Assembly (NCBI RefSeq): GCF_024362365.1
Contig: NZ_CP101464.1
Coordinates: forward strand, 682,001 to 746,000
DNA: 64,000 nt
Direction: 5' to 3'
Source of the DNA: Janibacter sp. CX7
GTDB taxonomy: Bacteria > Actinomycetota > Actinomycetes > Actinomycetales > Dermatophilaceae
A model generated the notes under the pieces. It was not told where the DNA came from and ran no database searches. It worked only from the letters and a program-made list of their open reading frames with translations. The position numbers were made by a program, and so were the translations under genes. Positions 63,753 through 64,000 of this stretch are shown in pieces. Every line of letters begins with the position of its first letter. The first letter of the stretch is position 1.

Positions 63753-64000
63753 TCAGTCCTCCAGCGTCGCCCGCAGGGCGTGGACGAGGCCGGGGGCGAT
63801 GTCCTCACCGGTGGCAACCCGGTCGTCGCGGTCGTTGGCCCGCTGCCGCAGCAGGCACACGGCCCGGCCGTCGCGGTGGACGGCGACGAGCAGGCGCACG
63901 TCCTGCCGCTGCGGGTGCTGGGCGAGGGCGTCGACGGCCTCGTCGGGGTCCTGCGGCAGGTCGCGCTCGGCGCCCGGCGGGATGACGACCCGCTCGACGG
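63753..64000 (-). CDS. C-terminal part of a hypothetical protein (possibly PPA1309 family)
   Basis: Frame open from the window end to TGA at 63755-63753; 82 codons visible. The sequence begins VERVVIPPGAERDLPQDP, contains VRLLVAVHRDGRAVCLLRQ and ends TGEDIAPGLVHALRATLED. Length, position after the PDZ/Lon protease neighbourhood, and the ending resemble the PPA1309 family, but this is from memory. Start lies outside the window. Confidence 0.6.
   Translation of the reverse strand, partial: VERVVIPPGAERDLPQDPDEAVDALAQHPQRQDVRLLVAVHRDGRAVCLLRQRANDRDDRVATGEDIAPGLVHALRATLED

Overview
High-GC (roughly 70% or more) chromosomal DNA from an actinomycete. It has GTG starts, many 4-base ATGA/GTGA gene overlaps, a WhiB7, AdnA/AdnB, UvrD2 and an actinobacterial NudC. 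The order parA ... rhlE-type helicase, ferritin-like protein, tetR, DUF3107, adnA, adnB, phosphotransferase, nudC, uvrD2, whiB7, HhH-GPD, ABC1 kinase, ThiF-like, zinc metalloprotease, PDZ/Lon protease matches the Mycobacterium rv3213c-rv3194c block as I remember it. A Micrococcales (Intrasporangiaceae-like) host is my best guess, but I cannot prove the genus. I saw no tRNA, rRNA, CRISPR array, insertion sequence or prophage.

Layout. (1) 1-9700: acyl-CoA metabolism (two CoA-ester lyases, acyl-CoA dehydrogenase, enoyl-CoA hydratase, a double-hotdog MaoC hydratase), an L,D-transpeptidase, a stress protein and a PIG-L deacetylase. Two paralogous AbiEi/DUF559-type orphan genes also lie here; each is bracketed by its own repeat family and the second is truncated. 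(2) 9700-30650: aminopeptidase P, then an aerobic benzoyl-CoA (box) catabolic region: SDR, 3-hydroxyacyl-CoA dehydrogenase, BoxD, BoxB, a PaaX-type regulator, a five-gene branched-chain-type ABC importer, BoxC, benzoate-CoA ligase, a ferredoxin reductase, a 7Fe ferredoxin, accessory genes, thiolase and enoyl-CoA hydratase. Together they can take benzoate through benzoyl-CoA, its 2,3-epoxide, 3,4-dehydroadipyl-CoA semialdehyde and 3-oxoadipyl-CoA to acetyl-CoA and succinyl-CoA. The usual fused BoxA reductase is not present; separate ferredoxin and reductase genes sit where it would be expected. (3) 30650-39320: PHP phosphoesterase, DUF2252, ParA and three glycosyltransferases. (4) 39320-64000: the conserved actinobacterial DNA-repair and stress block, including whiB7 with a uORF/attenuator leader, and ending with an ECF sigma-ogt-tag operon.

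The most unusual signal is at oligonucleotide level. The heptamer CGAAGGG (complement CCCTTCG) occurs about 75 times by my manual count, equally on both strands. It forms the base of most terminator-like hairpins, also occurs as hairpins between divergent genes, and appears inside genes through uncommon codons. Many genes also carry a TANNNT-like -10 box 6-7 bases before the start codon, suggesting leaderless transcripts.
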